From Aquanectria penicillioides (Eukaryota; Ascomycota; Sordariomycetes; Hypocreales; Nectriaceae): a stretch of 64,000 bases of DNA. Position numbers and translations under genes: made by a program. The notes under the pieces are model-generated. The model ran no database searches, was not told where the DNA came from, and was given only the letters and a program-made list of their open reading frames with translations. Position 1 is the first letter of the stretch. Every line of letters begins with the position of its first letter. The stretch lies in contig PYIU01000004.1 of the NCBI GenBank assembly GCA_003415625.1, positions 2,666,001 to 2,730,000 of the forward strand, given 5' to 3'. Shown in pieces: positions 13,281 through 26,100 of the stretch.

Positions 13281-13553
13281 GGGAGCGATAGCCAAGGGGG
13301 CCGGAGCGAGGATTGTCTCGGAGTATAGCGGACGTCGACTGGTTTCGGGGCGTGGAGCTTGTCGGCACGGTCGCTCACATTCCCGACGAGGAGGGGGGTT
13401 AGCAGGGGCGCCGTTGGGCGGGATGGTCGTATGCGACGGCACGATGGTAGCGAAGGACGAATAGCTTCGTGCGGGATGGTGCGATATGCGATGATAGTGG
13501 ACAGCGCAGCAAAGCGCAGGGCAGCACAGCACAGTAGCAGCACAGTAGCAACG

Positions 13554-13593
13554 GCACAAGCACAAGCACAAGCACAAGCACAAGCACAAGCAC
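13554..13593. repeat. (CACAAG)n microsatellite
   Basis: About six tandem copies of a hexamer, roughly 270 bp upstream of the RGD1-like ATG and so possibly in its 5' UTR or promoter. Confidence 0.9.
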
Positions 13594-14213
13594 CAGGGCC
13601 GACGGCTGCGGCGGCGGTGACGACTAGCTAGGGTGTGTGTGGTGTCTGTGTGTGTTGGAGGCGGTGGTGAGTAGCAGCTCCGGTGGGGAGAAGGGAGGAG
13701 AGGGCGAGCGAGGGCGTGGAATATAAACGACGGCAACGGGGTGGGGGCAGACGAGACGATACGAGACGAGACGAGATGAGGACTTGGCGTCTGGCATGAA
13801 ACGGGAGACGGCGGGAGGAGGAGGAAGAATAATGAATACTGAATTGATCAAAGTCAAAAGACGGTCGTGCCAGCGAAGAGAGTGACACCCGATTGTCAAG
13901 GTGGAGTGGGCGAGGGGAGGAAATTGGGCTGATGTGGCTGAGCGACCGGCTGCGGGTGAAGGATGACGAACGGGCGGCGGCGACGGCAAGCGGCAGTGGG
14001 GGAGCCACTGTACTATGTACTATGTGCTATGTACTATGTACTGTAGCGCCGGTAGTACTGTACTCTGTACCGCCCAAGTGAAGCAAGAAGGCTGTTCCCG
14101 GCGCTGTCAGAGACCTTCTTCTCCAGGCGGTCGGTTGAGGTACTGCATACTGCATTCAGAGAAGCACGGCGCCACCACATGGATACTCCCTCCTGCTGTT
14201 GGGCTGAGTGCCA

Positions 14214-14267
14214 GTCACAATCACAATCACAATCCCATTCCCATTCCCATTCCCATTCCCATTCCCA
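14214..14267. repeat. Compound (CACAAT)n-(CCCATT)n microsatellite
   Basis: Two adjoining hexamer arrays, one grading into the other, seen directly in the sequence. Frames across it encode Thr/Ile or Pro/Ile periodic peptides and are artefacts. Confidence 0.9.
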
Positions 14268-17200
14268 GTACCCCCAGTCCCAGTTCTAGTCCTAGTTCCA
14301 GGCCCAATGTCGTCCCCAATCCTCCATTTTTTTTTTTTTTTTTGCCCCCTCCCTCCCCTCCCCATCCCAACAGGCCCTTTCTCACACTGAGGTGCATCTA
14401 TCCGGGGAAACACGAGATCGGACGTTTCGGGAGCCCATGAACGTGGGCGGTGGTGTGCCGCCAGGGGAGGCCATTCGTCGTGTGTGTTGGAGCTTGCTCT
14501 CCCCCGCAGCGCCCCCCCTGAGCCGAGACATCCAGAGCGGGCTACGGTGCCTGAATATAGGGTCTTGGGCCCTTTTTAGGCCTCTTTAGGCGGCCACACC
14601 ACCCCGTCCATCCGTACCTGACACTGTCAACTTTCTCCGGATGCCACTGGTCGCCAAGGGCTTGATCCCGTCATATCGGGCAACCGATCTAAATGTGCCC
14701 AGACCTGACAAAACAGATTATCTACACAGGTAGTACATGTACATACTGTACCTCAACCTTCATCCTCACGGCTCACGGCTCACAGAAGGGTTACGTGCCA
14801 CAACATTTCACCCCTCCAATCCCCGTCTTGACGGCCTCCCATCCAATATGGCCTGTCTCAACAGCAGTCGTCAACTTTTTTTGAAGAAAAAAAAATAAAA
14901 ATAAAAAATATTCTGACCAAGGCTCCTTCCACTCTCCCTGAGGCTCAAGATGGGCTGGGTATCCCTGTCATGGGCTGCATTATACGTTGCCCATGGCAGC
15001 AATCGTCGTCGTTGTCTTCGTCAAGCGTCACATCCGATGACCTGGTTCCAGCGGAAAAGTCGCATAGGAAGACCGCCAGTAGCCTAATGTGTAAGGGTAA
15101 AGAGAAAGAAAAAAAAAGAAGAAAAACTACGACGACGACGACGACCGGGACATGGGGAGCAAATTCACCGCAAAACCAAGGCATGCGGCCTTTCATTTGG
15201 ACAAAAGAGGCAGAGACGTTCAACCCTGGTGCAGACAGCCGTGATGCCATTACGGGAGAAATGACAGCCACAAGTGGTGAGGGGCTCTGGTCTGATACCA
15301 TTTGCAAGCTCAACTGCTACGCCGTTCGTGTCTTGCAACATATACCTCCCCTAGGTATAGATTGAAGCCTAAAGGCTGTAGGTATGTGTGTGCATGTGTC
15401 CGTCCCATAATCCGACTCATCAACACCACACAAACACGCACACGCACACCCGCGCGCATAACGCCTCCAGAATTCAACTGGCCCAACGGCTGTCCCCTTG
15501 GCGAGCGGCATGGCACTACTCCCACTCGGTAGCCGCCTGACTCCGTGTCCTTGGTCTACGGGTGTGGCTGCATGCGCCAATTCTCACCGCGTCCGTCCCA
15601 AACCCCAAGTCCTGAAGCAAACAATCTTGCGTCGTCGTCCATCAGCTGTGGATGCACAGACAGATTGCCCCTCTTGGGCCCTTGCCCTTCCCCTCCGCTC
15701 AAGCCCCCTCCTCCGTGGCCGTGGCCGTGGTCTTGGCCTCGACCCTCCGCCTCTACGGGGCTTTCTAGAAACAACCAGCCAACCAGTGCCGGTCTCGGGA
15801 CGATTTCACAACGGTCAACCTTGGGGGCCGAATTTTTTTCCTCATTCCTTCGGGAAAATCGGCTCTCAAGCAAAGAAAAAAAAAGAAAAGAAAAATATAT
15901 ATCCCAGGCCCTGTGGGGAGCCTAACCTTGGGGTGAGGAGGGAAGCCGGCGTGGGTATCCATGGATATAAACAGAACCAAGGGTTCGGTGCGACATCAGA
16001 TCAGATGTTGTTTGTTGGAGTCTTTTATTTATTTTTTTATTGTTTGGTTTCCTTTGCGTGTGTGCTTCTTTAGGATTGTTGCCCCTCTTCTCCATTGGCC
16101 TTGTGCCATTGCTCTCAACCAAGCCAAGACTGTTCGTGTTGACAGCCATTGCGCGTCTTCTGTTGCTAACGGGCGTGGTGCAGACGGCGTTGTTGTACGA
16201 GATGCCGTGCCCAACTCTATCATCTACCTCCGCCCAACGCACAGCATGCCTTGTCTGTTCGCATCCTCCAAGTTAGGCACGACACACAGTAAGCAGCGTG
16301 CGTAGAACAGGGGAGGGACCCAGGCAAAGCAATGGCACCATCTCATGTCCTGCAGGTGGCCGTCAAGGCGCGCGTGTGTAAGGTGACAATTGCATTATGT
16401 TTGTGTTTTTTCTCTTCTCACTTCCAATATCCCAGCCGGGAAACCCCTGCAAATCCACGCTATCATCGGGTTATTGTGTGCCAATCCCACGGTGGCTGTC
16501 CATTTCAAGTCATTGGAAATGCAAAAACCCGTCCATCACACTCTTCCAATGTAGAGGCCTAGACCCGGACAAGCACAGGTCGTGAAACTCGGTCAGATGC
16601 CCAAGCCGTCAACATTAAACGCCAGGGCTAGTCGGTGAGTCTCTTAAGCAGCCGCCCCGCGATGCTTATGGCGAGCCAAAGGAATCGTCTCAATAGCTTG
16701 ACCATGTCTCAACGCAGCCCTCGTAGGCTACCACATCTCCCACAGGAGGCCAAACCATCCAGCGCCATGGTCCGCGGGCTGAATTTGCACCCGGCCAGTA
16801 GAGTTGTGCCGTATACGTGCATCTATGGAGACTGTTTCACCAGGAGGCAGAACTCCGCTTGCTGCAAGTCTCTCGGGTTCCCGAGACTGCCTGTCTAATG
16901 AGACTGAACAGTCGAAAAAGCAACAACACCGTGAAGAAAAGAAACGACCCCATGCGCATCACCTCGGAGATTTCTTTTCTGTCCGTGCTGATTTTGAGTA
17001 GCTGTCCTTTATTGTCATCGAATACTACCCAGCCGCAGCCGAGTGCTAAGTTAGGCCCCCTTGTCTACAACCATCCTTATCGAAAACAGGCTCCGAGAGT
17101 AAGCTTCCGGGGTGTAGAACCGGCCGGGCGGGTGTTGTCTATCTGGCATGCGTAATTCCAAGTCACAGATAAATGGCAAAGGCAACGCGGATGCTACCAA

Positions 17201-17446
17201 TTCGACCTCTTGTAATTTCGCACCGACTCTTAATTAGCCATTTTTGGTTAATGGAAGCGGCTCTTTTGGTTTTGAATAACATTTCTAACCAGAATTATTG
17301 ACCTTCTAATTTAGAAAACCAAAAAAACTGCCCTAGCCGAGTTTCAAGTTGCCGTGTGTGCTTGCTCCGCTGTTCCCACATGTGGCTCGAGTTGTTTCTA
17401 TGGTCGTTCTAGATGAAACCACTACTTCGAAAATGACGACTGCGTA

Positions 17447-17474
17447 GCCTGAATAGCCTGAATAGCCTGAATAG
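17447..17474. repeat. Short tandem repeat (TAGCCTGAA-type, 3 copies)
   Basis: Three successive copies of a roughly 10 bp unit at the left side of the AT-rich block. Visible directly; no function suggested. Confidence 0.75.
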
Positions 17475-18000
17475 ATTCTTTCAGGAGTATAGGATTTATC
17501 CACGGGTTGAGAGGACGATGTGAGTACTCGGGCTTCCAAATGGAAGGTGACATGACACACCCAGCAGGGGAAGATGACGAGGAAACAAACTTCAAATCTC
17601 ACAAAGGCGTGACTGAGAAAGATGGAATAATCATCCCAAAGCATGTCAAGTACAAGGTAAATGACACAACATCTAATGTCATGCGTATGGATATAATTTC
17701 CATCAGTATGGCGTCCATGTACAATAACCTCGGCTATAAATAGCTACACCACTACTGTTCACAGCTCAAGTGGTTTTTCATATCAATTACAATTATCCTC
17801 AAGGCATTTTCCCTACATAGGAGCCATTTAGCTCATTCTAAAGTTTCTTCCTTTAGAGTTAAGAGGCCAGTTACAGTTTCAAACCCATCAAATCTAGCCT
17901 GGTAGACAAGTGGTTAGGGGGTTGTCGACCAGTTCCATTTTCAAACTTGAAAATAAAAGATTAACGAGGCTATGCCACAGATGGAAAAGGCTACTACCAA

Positions 18001-18443
18001 CTACTTATAGCAATCCGAATGCAAGGAAGCCGTTCGTCTCATGAACCGTCGTAGGGGTGAGTTCCGGTTCACGACTTCAATAGTAGCTGATTGCTTGAGG
18101 CGGACTAGTCCTCCTAGCCACTTTCTGCCATCATTTCCATGACAGAAGACAGGAAAGTGTGAGACAGCCTTGATTGTTTCCCATTGAATGGAAGGATTTG
18201 TTTTGGAATCGAGTACTGCACAGAGGTTGATGTCGATCACCATTGACTAGGCTTTGAAAGAGTGAGAAGATAGCGAATTCGGAGCTCGCAAGTACCCAGA
18301 AGTGCCATGCTAGCTGAGCATCTTTGGCTTTTCCGATCTTTAGAAATGGGTTTGAAATACCGTTCATGCCAAAGCCGTCTCTTGGTTATTGTGACTAAAG
18401 AGGTTCTGTTTGATTTTCGGCTACGGGACCTGATCATTCCCAA
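18001..18443 (-). pseudogene. Possible decayed coding remnant, unknown family
   Basis: Three overlapping minus-strand frames across this segment have protein-like composition. One frame (18443-18237) runs up to the start of another (18243-18001), as expected if one ancestral frame had been shifted. The last frame contains DINLCAVLDSKTNPSIQWE and later GNDGRKWLGGLVRLK, which look like ordinary folded-protein sequence. I do not recognise the family. It may equally be chance. The surrounding AT-rich context fits decay of an old gene or repeat. Confidence 0.25.
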
Positions 18444-20843
18444 CCATATAGATTTGATCTTATTTGGAAAATGTCACAATTCACAATCCATCACCACTAG
18501 TAACTAAAATCATCTCATATAGCAAGTGCCACCGACGATAGAGAACTCACATGAGATGAAATGGGAAAGTTTAAGATGAAGGTTGACATCATGTGTAAGA
18601 CTGAGAGGTCAACTACCTATACTCTCTTTTCAGTTGCTTAAGGAACAAAGCCTACAGTGGCTAATATACCATCAATCCTCTTTTTAAATTTGCTTAAATG
18701 CTCTTCAAGACATAGCGGCCACGTCCACTGTAGCTTAAGGTCATCACACGGCTGGGTCTTATTGACAAATTCAGCTAGATTTTGTGCCCAACGGCGTCGT
18801 CGCTAGCAGTTTTTTTTTTGGGTCTCAAACGGGATGAGGAAAGGTTTCATGACAAGTAAAAAGAAATTTAACAACACAAAAACAAATCTGCCAGCGTGAT
18901 ATGGAAAATTGGAGGTAACCCTTGACTGCTACACCAAAAGGTCTACCTGTGCCACGGTTAAGAGTAACACAGAATATTGAGGTCTATAAGGCACTGATTC
19001 GCATCACAGAGAGACAATATCATGGAGGAGAATATTTCAACAACAAAGCTTGGAAGACACGAGGTGAGCCCTACAACTTAGGCATCTTGTTAAAAACCCG
19101 TACACCTTAATACACATACTCAATCTACGCTTCATGCTCTGTCGTCCAGGACCAAAAGTTCAACAGCCCCTAGTGTTCACTCTACAGATACGGCAGATCA
19201 AATTGCTAAATCATTACGGCATGCATAATTTGCTCGCCTCGTTGTCATTCTTTCTTAGCCATTTCAATCAGCACGCAAATACCTCAGAACACTTCAGGGG
19301 GTTCAATTCGACACACTCTCCGCCACCATGGGCAACATCATGTCTATGGTTGCAGGACCAAGCGTGCGCGGCGGATTGTGATACTGCAAGCATGCTACCA
19401 ATCAGGTCGGCGTCAGTCCCTCATCCGAACGCGGGTTCACTCCATGTCGCATGTTCCCATTGTGGTCATCGGCTCTCGGACCGCGGATGCCGTTGCCTCT
19501 CAACGCCGTCCAAAACCGAACGATGCTGCGTGTCCAAAACACCTCGGACCGGTCGAGTCGGGTTGGATACGGGCGTCCCAAGGACACCTTGCAAACAACC
19601 GCAGCTGCTATGGCGTTGAAGTCAGCCAAGCCGGGCAGGGCATGCTGCAGGTTGTTATTGAAGGACTGGCGAGCAAGGCTCAGGCTAAAAAAGGAGACCG
19701 GGGAAAGGCCTCGCCAAGGTGAAGACAAAATCACGCCACAGCGATTGGGAGTATCAAAGCGTCATCAGATAGATTATACATTTTACGGATAGTCGGCAGC
19801 TTTATCCTAGATGTATGGCTCCAAGTTTTGCCGAGGATCGTTGCAGCCTGGATGGAGACGGCAAACCATTGCGAACTCTAATAATAAGGAACACCAACAC
19901 CATCTGTCACGCATGCTTAATCCTCGCCCGGCCAATCGGGAACGGCATCTCCAAATTGAGTTTTGCAGGGGCACTCCTGTCCAGCAAAAGTTTATCGGGT
20001 GAGGTGAGTGTCTATTATGATGTGTTTATGAGGATGTCTCAGACTGATCTTGAAGCCCAAAGCGCTGTGGTAACCTCAACATCCGTCCCAAGACCTTGTC
20101 CAAGGTATACATTGTGCGCACAGAAAACAGGACCACACAGACAGAATAGATTTCTCATCTCAACTTCTTCATCTTGATCTGAATCTCCAATCTATCATGA
20201 CGCAGTCCGGATATCGGGTGGGGGGTATGTACAAGCAGAAAACGGTCCCTCATCGTCCAAAAATGCTAGCAACAGTTCGTCTAAGATCGCAATAATAATA
20301 TGTAGTAAAACGGTGGTAGAAAATAAAAAGAAGATCCCTTGTCATCGTCCACCTCCATATCCAAGCCAGCTCATCGTTCAAAAATGAGGGCCCGGCATCA
20401 TGAAACACCAGTTTTTGCCTTCTCTTGCGATTTCCTTTTCCTTGGTGCGCAAGGGGTGAGAATAAATATAAAATAAAAAATAAAATAAAAGTAGGGAAGA
20501 GAAAATGAGAATAGGAAGCGGCGGAGATGCCTGCCTTATGCCAGTAGTGATGATGACCATCGTGATGCGGAAAAGCATGAAAACAACCAAGAAAATGGAG
20601 TATAATGCCAAAATTGCCTGCCTCCCATGGCTGACCTGCCAGGTATCATGCTTCAAGAATCAGTTGACAAAAGAAATCGGTAGTAATCGTGATGAAATAT
20701 GCCGTTTCAAGACGGGCCGTAAAGGAAAAGGGAAAGCCCAAATAATGCAGTGTCTCGACCAAGGTGAGGCCGTTAGTTGTAAAACCGTATTAATCCGTCG
20801 TTGGGGTATCTCGTCGGTTATTGTCTTTTTTTCTTGTTTTAAT

Positions 20844-23038
20844 TTAAATTGCGCCGCGCTCATGCTTCGGCCTGAGCCTTGTGGTTGGCTTCGTCGGAGT
20901 CAGTGGCTGAGCTGACGTCGATCTCTTCTGACCATCGGGGTGTAGGTATGGGGCATACTTGAGCCCGTCCTGTGACTCAAGCTCCTTTCGAAGGATCTCA
21001 ATGCTCAGCTCCCACCGGCGAACAAGCTTGGCCTTGCGCAGTGCAAAGGTACTTGCTACGATATCTTCGTTCTGGGCTGCTTGAGCTGCCAATTCTTCCA
21101 AGTCTTGCTGGCCCTTGTCAACAAGCTTTTCCAGCTCTGTCTCTTGTCGGTCAATCAGCTCCTCCATCCGCTTAGCCTGGCGGTCTCGCATCACATTGAT
21201 CTTTGCCTCGTGAAGTCGTTCCATGCCGTCTCGGAGGTTGTACTGCTGACCAAGCTCGCGAAGATCTCGCTCAGTGACCACACGCGGTGGCTGCGTTTTT
21301 GACCCTGATGCAGGGCCACGGCCGAGGCCATCGCAGTAAGCTTCCATGTGCTTCAGTCGAATTTTCACGCTTCGTTCGCTTGCTTCCAATGTCGCGCGTA
21401 GGTCCATTTCTGCCGCCACTTGCCGGTCCTCAAGGTGACCAACAGTCCTGGCGTGCCGTTCCTTCATCTTCTCCTCTTGCTCGGCCTGCTTTTCGATCAC
21501 CGTCTGCTTCTCTTTCGAATAGCGTTCTTGCAAGGATTTCTTGGTCTTGCCAACGAAAGCTTGAAATCGTTCCATTTCTTGGATCTGGACTTCCGAGAGC
21601 TTTATGAATTCGATGCGATACCTTGTCCGTTCCTCGGCTTCGAGTCGTTCGGCGGATGCCGCTGCCGCTGCTGCTTCCTGGGCCGCCTTCTCTCTCTCAT
21701 ACTCGGCCAACAGGTTCTCTTCTTCCATTATCCGTCGCTCCAGCTCCTCCTCAAGATCGCAAGAGTTGGGGCATCCAGACTTTGAATCCCACACGCCCGC
21801 GCAAATGGAACAAAACTCGGCATCGCAGCGGCACTTCATCCGCAGATTCCCCTCGACGGGCTCGACAAGACTCTGGCACTTGTAGCATCTTCTGAGGCCG
21901 GATTTCCCGCCGGTCTTGATGGCTTGATCCAGTTCCCAGTCTTCCGGGCAGTCTTTACCGGTAGGGTGGGCAATGCGCTTGCACATGAGGCAGACTCTAG
22001 TGTTGCATTTGCGGCACGTTACATTGAATGGATGCTTAGGATCCACTTTGTGATGAGGTGGGATAAACTCTCCGCACGAGGCGTTGGGGCAGAATATCCT
22101 GGCTTGCCAGGGCGTACTGTATAGAATAATGGCCTTGAGGAATTCTTGTTGAGCATCGCGGCTCAGCAGGTCCTTAATGACGGTTCCTGGTAAGGGTTGC
22201 GCGCAACATCGAGGAGGCATGTTGGTCTCATCAGCCATAGCCTGGTTGACGATAGATCTCAGGCAGCTAGAGCAATAGGTGTGTCCGCAAGGGATGTTGT
22301 GTAACGATTCCGAAGTCTTGAAGTCAGCATGGCATAGGCCGCAAGTCCTATGAAATCAAGTCAGCTTTGTTTGCCTATTTTATGAAACGACATATGCAGA
22401 GCCTAGGATTTGACGCACATCATGACATCGAGCGGTTGGGGCGTTTTTGACTTTTTCCGCCATAGCATCCGGTTCTTCAAACCCGATCTCACACTAAAAA
22501 GGCTCCTCTTGGTCTTACCGCTGAATACGCTCTTAGCAATGGGTTCGGGCGACGGCAGCTCCTTGAGGTACTTGTTCGAGTTGTGGTGAGGGTCAATTAT
22601 CGACAGGTACTTGTCGTATTGGGAGAAGCTCAAATCCTTTGATTCACTGGCGCTGGCGGAGCCCAGTTCTGGGGTGACTGGTGCAAACAGCGACGACTGG
22701 TTCGTGAGGGCGGTGCTCGCAGATCCACCTGAGAGCATGGAAAATGTGCGTGCGTTGTACACCGTTGAAGCCGACTCAACGCTCGAGGTGATGCGCTTGT
22801 CGGCGGCTGACTCGGTGGAAATGCCCAGTGCATTGGCCTTTGCTACCAGCTCCCCATCGGCTTGAGATTCGGTGCGGCCCAGAGAGAGTTTGAGAACGGC
22901 GGTGACGTAGTCGGGATCGTGAAGCTCGGGGACGGTGGCGCTGGTTGAGGCACCGGCGTCGGCGCCAGGGTTGGAGCTGTCAAATGCCATGTCGATGGAG
23001 ATGGTTGGACTCTGGTAGAGCAGCGCGGTGGTGGCCAT
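20844..23038 (-). CDS. RBR-type (RING-IBR-RING) zinc-finger protein, catalytic Cys absent
   Basis: Two exons, 23038-22419 and 22347-20844, joined across a 71 bp GT-AG intron in phase, give 707 aa. Residues 1-206 are a Ser/Thr-rich leader. RING1 starts at residue 209 (CGLC, then CGHTYCSSC). The IBR lies at about 293-340 (CPNASC, CRKC, CLMC, then H and C). RING2 starts at 361 (CYKC) and ends CPNSC near 403. A long charged coiled coil (about 405-650) follows. RBR proteins are E3 ubiquitin ligases that pass ubiquitin through a catalytic Cys in RING2. Fungal relatives read EGC-x-H-M at that site; here it is EGNLRM, so the Cys is Asn374 and the His is Arg376, while the zinc-binding cysteines remain. 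It may be a non-catalytic ubiquitin binder or a classical RING-type ligase. That consequence is inferred. The gene has no close neighbours. Confidence 0.85.
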
Positions 23039-24119
23039 GGCGGGCAAGACGGCGGCGGGACGTCAACGTCAAGCGTCAACGTCGACTGCAGGTTTGGCTT
23101 CGGCTTCGACTTCGACTTGGGCTACAGCGACAACGGTGGGTGTAGAAGTAGAGGAGGGGAGGATGGCGAGAGAGAAGGTGAAGAGAAAGCGCAACTCTAT
23201 CTCAAAGCATCCTCAAGTGGAAAGGGGGGCGCCGTGGCCGGTTCGAAAATGTTGTTGTTTGCAGAAGGTGAGGCGGCGATCGGCGAGTCTAAAGTGATCG
23301 GTCGTCGTTGGGCAGGCTGAGTTTGTTCTTGAGCGTGGTGGCCACCGGGTCGGGAAACTTGAACACTGGGTGAGGGTGTGGGTGTGGGCGGGACAGGGCG
23401 TGGGGTGATGTTTTCTGGGCGCTGCGGGCAGCGAATTTGAGACCAGGGGGGGGTTCGTACTCGAAAATCGACTTGGAACTCGGCTTGGCCTGGGGACGTT
23501 GACGTTGGTATTCTGGGAGAGAGAAGAGGGATTGCGTCTGAAACCCTCCAGTGAGAATCGGGACTAAACAGGCGAGGCGAGACACTGAGCAGAGACACCG
23601 GCCGGTGGTTGAGGTTGAGGGAGGGAGAGAAAGAGGGTGGAGGGAGGAATGGGAATGAAAGTGGAAATGGAGAATGGGACCGGGAACAAGAGGGAAAAAA
23701 AGGTGCGCGAGTGAGTGAGTGAGGCGTGAGTGTGAGGTTGAAAGGATCCGCCGTAGTAAGCCGTCGAATGCGTGCGAGTGGGAGTGTGTGATCCGTGGTC
23801 CAAGATCCTTGAAACTGGCACTGTTCTTCTTTCCTTCTTTCGATCTTCCTCCTTCAGAAAGGACAGAGAAGGAGTAAGAGAAAAAAAAATGAGCGCGAAA
23901 GTGAGCCTGAGCCTGGACCAGATAATGAAGGGGATAACCAAAATGAAGTCCAGAAAGGGTCAGTTGGCAGACCGGGATACCGAGGCTGCAAGGCAGGACG
24001 CAGGACGCAGGACGCAAGTCGCAAAACGCGAGACGTTCAGGGCCAGGATGTTGGGTTTCCTTGATAAAATATGACGATGGGCTCCTCCACTGCTAAATAA
24101 GGACCGGGTACCGGTACTC

Positions 24120-24182
24120 GAGACTGGAGACTGGAGACTGGAGACTACAGAGACTGTAGAGACTGCAGAGACTGCAGAGACT
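24120..24182. repeat. Tandem repeat tract (GACTGGA / GACTGCAGA units)
   Basis: Head-to-tail copies of a 7 bp GACTGGA unit change into 9-10 bp GAGACTGCA-type units. Visible directly, in the gene-poor region upstream of the RBR gene. Confidence 0.85.
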
Positions 24183-25541
24183 GGGGGCCGGTCAGTTCTG
24201 CTGGGTACGGACTGAACTGAACTGGGGACGGACCAGGGTATGGGTTATGGCAATGGCAGGCATGGGCATCTCGTCACCTCGCACTCCTCTCTCCACATCA
24301 CCATTGCAGTCATCAATGTACACTATCGTCAACCTGGCCAACCATGGCCGCCCCAAGTACCGAACCACGGCCGTAGCTCACCCAAGTGCAAGTACATATC
24401 CGTGGTATCCTCGCTCGCGCGCCCCCCTCGGAGTGGAAACGCTACGGGTGCGAGTATGCACAATCAACCAGAAAAGCAGCGCCAGGTATGCACAGGAGCC
24501 AGGTCCCTTGGGCCTAGGCCGCCCGTCTTGTGTGTGTGTGTGTGAATTTGTGAATGTGGTGAGTGTCTCTGTCTGTGTCTGTGGGCGGCAAAGCGGCGCG
24601 TCCGTCCCTACAGCAGCCGTCAATGCCATACCCGCTGCCACAGCGCATCAATAATAGCTATTGTTGTGTTGCTGTGCAGCCCGCTGTTCCGTCTGCCGTT
24701 TGCCTCTCTTTCTTTTTTCCTTTTTTTTTTTGATTCTCCTCCGCGGCCCTCATTCTTTTTGTTTCCGTCTCTCCGCTCTCACTCTCACTCTCACCGTCTC
24801 CCCCTCTACTATCCGTACCAGTATGTAGTAGGCCTTTGTCGCTTTTCATCCCTCCGTCGGACCAGGAGCCTTGGAAAAACTAGTCCCCTTCCGAGGCTGA
24901 GGGTGGGCGCTACTGGCTGCCAACGACCGGCCCCTGGCCTGACAAGAGAGTGACAATCGGCATCGCAGGGAAGCGCCCACAAACAATCAATCAAAGCCCA
25001 TCAGCTCACAACCGCGCTCGACCAGGCGGGTCCGCACTTTGCAAGGGGGTGCACACACCTCTGGCAAGGGATGGATGGAGTTGGGCGGAGACTCCACGCT
25101 CTTTTCTGACCTGCTGGGTGTGACTGTCACGGTTTGGTCAATGGCCATGCTCCATCGGCCAAGGGCTAAAGGTCCAACCCAACAGGGGACACACGGCCAC
25201 GGGCCTTTCGGCCTTGCGAAGTTCTCCACGCTCCGTTCCGTCCCTCACTCTCACCTCGCTCGTGAGCGGAACCACCAGACAACTCCTGCATATCCGTAGA
25301 ACCACAGGACAAGGGAATGGCCAAGCCCCCGGTGACGATGCTACTGCGGTGTAATCTTCAGGTAGCATCCGGGCGTCTTTGCGCTGGAGAGGAAAATATC
25401 TAGCTGCGCTTTGCGGCAGGTCCTTGGGGGGGCTTGCGGCCGCCTCCGGGACTCCGGTTTGGTTACCGGCACACGGGAACCCTCTATAACACGCGCTTGA
25501 TATTGCTGCAACTCCTTATTCCCTATTACCACCTTCCCTGA

Positions 25542-25556
25542 CCCCCCCCCCCCCCC
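25542..25556. repeat. Poly(C) run (15 bp)
   Basis: Uninterrupted C homopolymer in non-coding sequence. A second run of 16 C lies 530 bp to the right. Runs of this length are prone to slippage and to sequencing error. Confidence 0.9.
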
Positions 25557-26084
25557 GACATCAGATGAAGGTGCACGGTGCCGAGTGCATGTCTCCTTAC
25601 CATTGGTATGGATGGAGCTTCGAGTAAAAAGGCAACTCGTCGTGTTCCCCTTTTTTGTAAATGCTTAACTCATTCGAGTGCTTCGCCGCGATCCATTTCA
25701 TTCCCACCGCAGCATCATCCCATCGACGTGACCAGCCCGGCAGTCAGGAGTGGTCAGGCGCCTCAACGACCAGGGCTGCAGATGGGACTGCCGAATGGAT
25801 GGAAATGATTGGGGGACAATGGGAATCGATCAAGAGCCGGAGAGGGGAACTCGATTGTGATTCGAGCGGAGACTGACGATGGTTGACATTTCTTTTCTTT
25901 TTCTCTTAAGGGCTGTGGGCGGCCTGGTGATTTTTCTTTCGTTTTTCCTTTCTTTTTCTTTTTCTTTTGTCGGCTTTACCCTTGCTTTTTCTCCCCCATC
26001 TATTGTTTTCAAAGCTCTGTTGTTCAATGCCTAGTGCTCAATCAATCAATGCACTCATCATTAATGGGCTCATTCGATTGAGGT

Positions 26085-26100
26085 CCCCCCCCCCCCCCCC
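26085..26100. repeat. Poly(C) run (16 bp)
   Basis: Uninterrupted C homopolymer, the longer of two in this gene-poor region. The strand opposite is a G tract that could form a G-rich structure, but one run alone is weak evidence. Confidence 0.9.

Larger units (their letters stand above)
13281..14700. other. RGD1-like upstream region with microsatellites
   Basis: This is the promoter and leader side of the RGD1-like gene. It is dominated by simple repeats: (CACAAG)n at about 13554-13593, GAGAC-type repeats at about 13750-13780, (CACAAT)n at about 14214-14234 and (CCCATT)n at about 14233-14267, then a T run near 14327-14343. Open frames here follow the repeats and are not credible genes. Confidence 0.5.
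14701..20843. other. Gene-poor stretch with AT-rich block
   Basis: No intact gene could be supported over 6 kb. From about 17,160 to 19,150 the sequence becomes visibly richer in A and T than its flanks. A triple tandem of a TAGCCTGAA-type unit sits at 17447-17474, and a TATA-box-like CTATAAATAG at about 17731-17741 has no clear gene after it. A possible decayed minus-strand coding stretch at 18001-18443 is listed separately. The AT bias would fit an old, mutated repeat, but I recognise no transposon domain. Confidence 0.4.

Noticed and set aside
15498..16073. 191-codon plus-strand open frame
   Set aside because: Low-complexity translation with poly-Lys and a hydrophobic tail from T-rich DNA; no conserved motif and no supporting context.
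17896..17972. tRNA-like segment (terminal 7 of 8 bp pairing, A-box-like GGTAGACAAGTGGTTAG)
   Set aside because: No proper B box, and the T-arm-like hairpin is not followed directly by the acceptor strand. Too degenerate to call even a pseudo-tRNA.
23289..24017. 242-codon minus-strand open frame
   Set aside because: His/Ser/Pro/Phe-rich translation of low-complexity DNA in the RBR upstream region; probably leader sequence.
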